From contig JAYSSR010000073.1 in NCBI GenBank assembly GCA_043720395.1, forward strand, positions 14,600 to 78,599: 64,000 nucleotides of DNA, in the 5' to 3' direction. This document shows positions 59,083-64,000 of this stretch, in pieces; positions within the stretch are counted from its first letter, which is position 1; each line of letters opens with the position of its first letter. Origin of the DNA: JANOYY01 sp043720395 (GTDB lineage Bacteria > Actinomycetota > Acidimicrobiia > Acidimicrobiales > JANYDT01). A program made the translations under genes and the position numbers. Under the pieces are notes generated by a model. That model made no database searches. It was not told the origin of the DNA and saw nothing but the letters and a program-made list of their open reading frames with translations.

Positions 59083-61062
59083 GTGGCGTCTGAAATCCCG
59101 CCGCGACTCGGGCTCAGCTTCGAAACGGGAGCCACGCTTCCCACCTTTGGCGTCGCTACCGCAACGAGTGCCGACGCTGTCTACCTGTGTGTCGACGGGC
59201 AGCGCGGTGAGCGGCGGATCGCGCTCACGCGTCGACTCGGCAACGTGTGGTGGGACACGGTCGACGTCGCGCCGGGCGATCGGTACGGCCTTCGCGTCAG
59301 CGGCCATGGCTTCGACATCACCAAACTCGTGGTTGACCCATGGGCGAGAGCTTTCGACGGCCAGGTGGACTGGCTGTCATCGCCCGGCTGCCACGTGCCG
59401 GGAAGCGGCATAGACAGCGCGAAGTTCATGCCGAGATCCATTGCGGTCAATCAGACGTTCGACTGGCACGATGACCAGTCGCCTGACGTCTCCTGGGTGG
59501 ATACGGTGCTGTACGAGGTGCACGTGAAAGCTGCGACGGCGACCCACCCAGACGTGCCGCCTTCGCTGCGAGGCACCTATGCGGGGCTCGCGCATCCAGC
59601 CTTTGTCAGCCACCTCCAACGCCTTGGCGTCACTGCCGTTGAGCTGCTTCCCATCCACCACCATGTTCCGGAGCAGCGGTTGGCGGCTCTCGGACTCACC
59701 AATTACTGGGGGTACAACACCCTCGGATTCTTTGCACCCCATCAGGCCTATGCCTTCAATGGCGCGGACGGCGCCCAGGTGGCGGAGTGCAAAGAGATGA
59801 TCCGAACGCTTCATGGCGCGGGCATCGAGGTGGTCCTCGACGTCGTCTACAACCACACGTGCGAAGGCGGGCGCGGCGGGCCGGCGCTGTCACTCCGAGG
59901 ACTCCACGGTGATTCGCTCTACCGAGAGACGGACACCACCGGCTGCGGCAACACGCTCGATCTCCGGCAGCCACTCGCTCTACAGCTCGTGCTGGATTCG
60001 CTTCGGATGTGGGTCGAGGAGTACCACGTCGATGGGTTCCGCTTCGATCTGGCAAGCGCACTCGGACGCGGCCAGTCAGGTGAATTCGACCAACGAGGCC
60101 TCTTCCTTTCTGCGGTAGCCCAGGACCCGGTCTTGTCGCGGGTGAAGCTCATCGCCGAGCCGTGGGACATCGGTATGGGTGGTTACCAGCTCGGCTTCTT
60201 TCCCGCTCCATGGGCGGAATGGAACGATCGGTATCGCGACCTGGTTCGCGACCATTGGCGAAACGCACCACGTCCCCTCGGTGCGCTTGCGCGGCGGATC
60301 ACGGGTAACCCCGATCTGTTCGCTTCCTCCGGACGCTGGCCCTGGGCGTCGATCAACTTCATCACCGCTCACGACGGGTTCACGATGGCGGACCTGACCA
60401 CATACGAGTCGAAGCGCAACGAAGCGAATGGTGAGCGTAACGCCGACGGCACGGGCGACAACCGGTCCTGGAACCACGGCGTCGAGGGGCCAACCGCCGA
60501 CCTCGCGATCAAGGCCGCCCGAGCGCGAACGGTTCGGAACCTTCTTGCGACGTTGCTCCTCAGCCACGGCACACCGATGCTGCTCGGGGGCGACGAGATG
60601 GGCAGGACGCAACGCGGGAACAACAACGCGTACTGCCACGACAGCGAGCTCGTCTGGCTCGACTGGCCAAACGCGGATGAGAGCCTCATCGCATTCACTG
60701 CAACGGTGATTGCCCTGCGACGACGCCATCCGGCACTTCACCGTTCAACGTGGCTGACCGACGACGAGGCCCAATGGTTCGCCCCGGACGGTTCGCCGAT
60801 GACGATCGATCGCTGGGACGATGCGAACTCCGTCGGGCTCACTCTTCTGCTCAACGGACACCACGACGACGACCCGCAATTGCTTCTCATCCTCCACGAA
60901 GGTCCAGATCAACTTGCGTTCGTGCTTCCTGAAGGCGATTGGTCGCTCGTGCTCAGCAGCGACCCGACCTGGACGGAACCTGCGCAGTGCGCGCCCACCA
61001 TGGTGCGTCGCGGTGTCGAGCTCCTTGCGGGTCGGACGGTCCATCTGTACGAGCGCCTCTGA
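59083..61062 (+). CDS. glgX: Glycogen debranching enzyme (GlgX-type)
   Basis: A 659-residue GH13 enzyme that hydrolyses alpha-1,6 branches. An N-terminal CBM48-like domain (about 1-120) precedes the barrel. DVVYNHTCEG is region I, VDGFRFDLASALG region II (nucleophile Asp), LIAEPWDIGMGGYQLG region III (acid Glu) and NFITAHDGFTMAD region IV. GTG start (59083-59085), 9 bases after galT. Convergent with glgB. Confidence 0.95.
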   Translation: MASEIPPRLGLSFETGATLPTFGVATATSADAVYLCVDGQRGERRIALTRRLGNVWWDTVDVAPGDRYGLRVSGHGFDITKLVVDPWARAFDGQVDWLSSPGCHVPGSGIDSAKFMPRSIAVNQTFDWHDDQSPDVSWVDTVLYEVHVKAATATHPDVPPSLRGTYAGLAHPAFVSHLQRLGVTAVELLPIHHHVPEQRLAALGLTNYWGYNTLGFFAPHQAYAFNGADGAQVAECKEMIRTLHGAGIEVVLDVVYNHTCEGGRGGPALSLRGLHGDSLYRETDTTGCGNTLDLRQPLALQLVLDSLRMWVEEYHVDGFRFDLASALGRGQSGEFDQRGLFLSAVAQDPVLSRVKLIAEPWDIGMGGYQLGFFPAPWAEWNDRYRDLVRDHWRNAPRPLGALARRITGNPDLFASSGRWPWASINFITAHDGFTMADLTTYESKRNEANGERNADGTGDNRSWNHGVEGPTADLAIKAARARTVRNLLATLLLSHGTPMLLGGDEMGRTQRGNNNAYCHDSELVWLDWPNADESLIAFTATVIALRRRHPALHRSTWLTDDEAQWFAPDGSPMTIDRWDDANSVGLTLLLNGHHDDDPQLLLILHEGPDQLAFVLPEGDWSLVLSSDPTWTEPAQCAPTMVRRGVELLAGRTVHLYERL

Positions 61063-61097
61063 ACTCGCTCGCAGGTCCGGTCGCCAGAGTTTGAGTC

Positions 61098-62948
61098 TCA
61101 GACCTCAGGGGTCAACCACAGGACAGCGAGCGGCGGAAGATTGACGTGACATTTCCCGAGTGAATCGGCCTCGATCCGACCGAGGTTGCCGACCCCACTT
61201 CCCCCGTATCCGGTCGCATCGCTGTTCAGAAGCTCAGTCCACACACCACCGCGCGGCAGCGTGAGCTCATAATCGCCACGGACAACCGGAGCGAGGTTTG
61301 CGATACATACGACCGGGCCGGCATCGGGTCGGTTGGCCCAGCGTACAAAGGCAACGACGTTCGCCGGGGCGTCATGATTCACGATCCAGCCGAATCCCTC
61401 TGGGGAGAAGTCCTTTTCATAGAGCGCCGGGTGTTCCTGCTGCAGTCGATTGCAGTCGCGGACAAGGTCGCGAAGACCCGCATGAGCTTGGTCTCCAAGT
61501 AGCCACCAATCGAGCGTCTGATCGGCCTGCCATTCTCCCCATTGGCCGAATTCGCTGCCCATAAACAGCAGCTGCTTTCCGGGATGGGCCCACATCCAAC
61601 AGTACAAAGCACGCAGATTGGCACGCTTCTGCCAATCGTCGCCGGGCATCTTGGAAAGGAGCGAACGCTTGCCGTGTACTACCTCATCGTGGCTCAGCGG
61701 GAGGACAAAATTCTCCGTGAACGCGTAAAGCAGACCAAACGTGAGGTCGTTGTGGTGATACTGCCTGTGGATCGGTTCCTTCTCGAAGTATCGGAGGGTG
61801 TCGTGCATCCAGCCCATGTTCCACTTGAATCCGAAACCGAGCCCACCTGCATCGACCGGCCGTGAGACGCCGGGCCACGCGGTCGATTCCTCGGCAATCA
61901 TGAGGACGCCCGGATGCTGATCGTGAACGACAGCATTCAGTTCGCGCAAGAATGCCACCGCTTCGAGGTTTTCCCGACCTCCGTGTTCGTTTGGAATCCA
62001 CTCGCCATCTTTGCGGGAGTAGTCGAGGTAGAGCATGGAAGCGACAGCATCGACGCGCAGTCCATCAATATGGAATTCCTCGAGCCAGAAAAGAGCGCTC
62101 GCAATGAGGAAATTCCTCACCTCGTGGCGGCCGAAGTTGAACACGAGCGTGCCCCAGTCGGGGTGCTCACCCTGTCGCGGATCGGCATGCTCGTAGAGGG
62201 CCGACCCGTCGAATCGGGCGAGTGCCCATTCGTCCTTCGGAAAATGAGCCGGCACCCAGTCAACAATCACGCCGATGTCATGCTCGTGACAGTGGTCAAC
62301 AAACCAGCGGAAATCATCTGGCGACCCGAAGCGGCTTGTCGGTGCGAAATGCGACGTGACCTGATAGCCCCAGGATCCGCCGAAAGGGTGTTCCGCAACC
62401 GGCATTAACTCGATATGTGTGAATCCGAGGTCTCGCACATGCTCAACAAGTTGCCGGGCCATTTCACGGTAATTGTCGAGAGGACGCCACGAAGCGAGGT
62501 GGACCTCGTAGATCGACATTCGCTCACGCCAAGGGTTTGCGGCTTCCCGGGCACTCCGCCACAGTTGATCCTGCCAGACGTGCTCCGACGGTGCCGTCAC
62601 GACGCTTGCCGTTCGTGGGGGCATCTCGGTTTGCTGGGCTACCGGATCGGCCTTTTCGGATGTGCTTCCATCGGCATGGGTGATGGCAAATTTGTAGCAA
62701 TGTCCTGGCCGAGCGCTTGGCGCAAGGCCGCTCCAAACGCCGGTCGAACCTTGCGGATACAGCGGGTCGGCACCCGCCATGAATGAATTGAAATCGCCAA
62801 CTACCGAGACGGCGAGCGCGTTCGGGGCCCACACACTGAACTCGACGCCCGACCCATCGACGCTGAAATGGGCACCAAGGTGATCCCACAACTCATGATG
62901 ACGACCCTCATTGAACAGGTGTCGGTCAGTCTCACCCCAAGCGGCCAC
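61098..62948 (-). CDS. glgB: 1,4-alpha-glucan branching enzyme
   Basis: A 616-residue GH13 enzyme adding alpha-1,6 branches to glycogen. CBM48 near residues 30-115 (VEFSVWAPNALAVSVVGDFN); the barrel has DWVPAHFPKDEW (region I), DGLRVDAVASMLYLD (nucleophile Asp), LMIAEESTAWPGV (acid Glu) and LPLSHDEVVHGKRSLL (region IV). The start is GTG at 62946-62948. A little short at the N terminus compared with two-module forms. Together with the convergent glgX it points to glycogen storage. Confidence 0.96.
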   Translation of the reverse strand: MAAWGETDRHLFNEGRHHELWDHLGAHFSVDGSGVEFSVWAPNALAVSVVGDFNSFMAGADPLYPQGSTGVWSGLAPSARPGHCYKFAITHADGSTSEKADPVAQQTEMPPRTASVVTAPSEHVWQDQLWRSAREAANPWRERMSIYEVHLASWRPLDNYREMARQLVEHVRDLGFTHIELMPVAEHPFGGSWGYQVTSHFAPTSRFGSPDDFRWFVDHCHEHDIGVIVDWVPAHFPKDEWALARFDGSALYEHADPRQGEHPDWGTLVFNFGRHEVRNFLIASALFWLEEFHIDGLRVDAVASMLYLDYSRKDGEWIPNEHGGRENLEAVAFLRELNAVVHDQHPGVLMIAEESTAWPGVSRPVDAGGLGFGFKWNMGWMHDTLRYFEKEPIHRQYHHNDLTFGLLYAFTENFVLPLSHDEVVHGKRSLLSKMPGDDWQKRANLRALYCWMWAHPGKQLLFMGSEFGQWGEWQADQTLDWWLLGDQAHAGLRDLVRDCNRLQQEHPALYEKDFSPEGFGWIVNHDAPANVVAFVRWANRPDAGPVVCIANLAPVVRGDYELTLPRGGVWTELLNSDATGYGGSGVGNLGRIEADSLGKCHVNLPPLAVLWLTPEV

Positions 62949-63055
62949 GTGATGCTCCCCGCGCGGCGGACGAATTGGTCATTGCCCTGGTTCTCCAGAT
63001 ATCCATCGGCGGAAACATCCGCAGAGTCTGGCCGACTGGGGCCGAGCGTGCACAG

Positions 63056-64000
63056 CTACGGTGCCGTTGTCGTCGTGACCGCAGGGGTGCTGGCCGGAGA
63101 TCCCGTTCTCGTCGTCTTGCCTGTTGAAGTCGTCGTGGTCGCCGGCAGATCCGTCGTCGTCGTGGTCGCCTGCGTGGTCGTCGGTCGTGTCGTCGTAGTC
63201 GTCGGTTCCACGGTCGTCGTAGTCGTCGTGGTCGTCGGTTCCTGCGTCGTCGTGGTTGTCGGACGCGTCGTCGTCGTGGTCGGTTCCTCCGTCGTCGTGG
63301 TTGTCGGACGCGTCGTCGTCGTGGTCGGTTCCTCCGTCGTCGTCGTCGTAGGGCGCGTCGTCGTCGTCGTCGTCGTCGTAGTCGTCGTAGGACGCGTCGT
63401 CGTCGTAGTCGTCGTAGGACGCGTCGTCGTCGTGGTCGGTTCCTCCGTCGTGGTGGTCGTCGGACGCGTCGTCGTAGTCGTCGGCTCCTCCGTCGTCGTA
63501 GTCGTCGGACGCGTCGTCGTGGTCGTCGGGCGAGTCGTCGTAGTCGTCGGCTCCTCCGTCGTCGTAGTCGTCGGACGCGTCGTCGTAGTCGTCGGACGAG
63601 TCGTAGTCGTCGTCGGATCGTCCGTCGTGGTCGTTGTCGCGGCTTTCGTCGTGGGGCTTGTCGAGGAGCCGCCCTTCGTCGTTACGGTGTCCACGGGCGG
63701 CGGCGTCGTCGCTTTCGGCGGCGACGTGGACGGATCGGCAGTCGTCGTAGTAGTTGTCGTCGGGGAGGTCGGATCGACGGAGCGGGTCGCCCCCGTCGTC
63801 ACGGTGGTCGTGGCCGCACGAGTAGCGCCCGCGGCGGAACTTGACGGAGCAGACGTCGTCGATGTACCCGGGTCGCCCGGTATCGCGGCAATCAGCGTTG
63901 CGAGGACGTCACGGGGTACCTGCAGGGAACGCCCGATCAGCAGCCGGAGCGTGGCAGGGTCGATCTTGCCAGGAGGCGACGTGGTGGGCGCAAGGATCGC
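63056..64000 (-). CDS. Threonine-rich repetitive surface protein, C-terminal part (runs off the right edge)
   Basis: The frame is open from the right edge to TAG at 63056, 314 residues. The first ~65 residues (AILAPTTSPPGKIDPATLRL, then LIGRSLQVPRDVLATLIAAI) include a short helical part; the rest is almost only T, P and E in units such as PTTTTTRP and TTTTTEEP, ending VTTTTAP. Such regions are usually exported, O-glycosylated stalks. No membrane anchor is at the C terminus, so sorting must depend on the missing N-terminal part. Upstream of glgB's convergent partner it stands alone. Confidence 0.75.
   Translation of the reverse strand, partial: AILAPTTSPPGKIDPATLRLLIGRSLQVPRDVLATLIAAIPGDPGTSTTSAPSSSAAGATRAATTTVTTGATRSVDPTSPTTTTTTTADPSTSPPKATTPPPVDTVTTKGGSSTSPTTKAATTTTTDDPTTTTTRPTTTTTRPTTTTTEEPTTTTTRPTTTTTRPTTTTTEEPTTTTTRPTTTTTEEPTTTTTRPTTTTTTTRPTTTTTTTTTTTRPTTTTTEEPTTTTTRPTTTTTEEPTTTTTRPTTTTTQEPTTTTTTTTVEPTTTTTRPTTTQATTTTTDLPATTTTSTGKTTRTGSPASTPAVTTTTAP
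63107..63655 (-). repeat. Coding GTC/GTA-type trinucleotide-rich repeat array
   Basis: About 550 bases built of GTCGT/GTAGTC-rich blocks, with larger units ending in GGACGCGTCGT or GGCTCCTCCGT that encode RPTTTTT and EEPTTTTT. The units are not perfect, with 30-45 bp periods. Such DNA is prone to slippage and assembly error, so unit number should be treated with caution. Confidence 0.85.

Noticed and set aside
63107..63655. Repeat array resembling a CRISPR at first sight
   Set aside because: Units have no unique spacers of constant size and the array is one continuous coding frame for Thr/Pro repeats.

Overview
The window is a 64-kb piece of a high-GC bacterial chromosome, almost certainly from an actinobacterium and plausibly from Acidimicrobiia or a relative (class is inference). 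Support: a four-gene conservon (cvnA-D, 21.8-25.3 kb); the actinobacterial trio of MSMEG_4193-type phosphatase, DUF3090 and SCO1664-type kinase-like protein (18.0-20.0 kb); tandem LppM-like lipoproteins; an MprAB/PepD-like set; a tRNA-Arg/argS/lysA arrangement; a PASTA-domain Ser/Thr kinase; many GTG starts.

Layout. 0-7 kb: lysA (partial) and argS with a divergent tRNA-Arg(CCG), an alpha/beta hydrolase, two LppM-like lipoproteins, a divergent HisD-family dehydrogenase and an RsuA-type pseudouridine synthase. 7-12.5 kb: an envelope block with two lipoproteins (LppX/LprG-like and beta-helix) and three TadE/TadG-type pseudopilin-like genes. 12.5-20 kb: an FrhB-type iron-sulfur flavoprotein, a two-component system with an HtrA protease, a family 5 uracil-DNA glycosylase and the actinobacterial trio. 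20-29 kb: ilvD, the conservon, a GGDEF-EAL protein and two small membrane proteins. 29-33 kb: gatCAB plus a rhomboid protease. 33.3-37.6 kb: an island of toxin-antitoxin systems (MazF-type, ParDE, Doc with a ribbon-helix-helix partner) among relics of a DUF4143 ATPase, HipA and a methyltransferase. 37.9-40.7 kb: epoxide hydrolase, ferredoxin, SCP2 protein and a LuxR regulator. 40.8-47.4 kb: the core Tad pilus operon cpaB-cpaE-cpaF-tadB-tadC, whose TadB carries an N-terminal von Willebrand A domain. 47.4-55.8 kb: PASTA kinase, acyl-CoA dehydrogenase, a long nested hairpin, a VapC/Phd-type module and ligA. 55.8-63 kb: mnmA with a cysteine desulfurase, then galT, glgX and glgB. 63.1-64 kb: the C-terminal end of a very threonine-rich surface protein running off the right edge.

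How the genes work together. The Tad machinery is split into an assembly operon (40.8-47.4 kb) and a minor-subunit block (9.5-12.5 kb); no Flp pilin or prepilin peptidase is visible, so both should lie elsewhere. Cysteine desulfurase feeds sulfur to MnmA for tRNA wobble thiolation. GatCAB corrects mischarged Gln/Asn tRNAs. GlgX, GlgB and GalT handle glycogen and galactose. Signalling is dense: two-component system, conservon GTPase switch, c-di-GMP enzyme, Ser/Thr kinase and LuxR regulator.

Most worth a second look: a conserved motif starting directly after the TAG stop of three unrelated genes; the HisD-family protein with altered zinc-ligand positions; the two-tier perfect hairpin at 51.35-51.43 kb; the VWA-TadB fusion; and the decaying toxin-antitoxin island.
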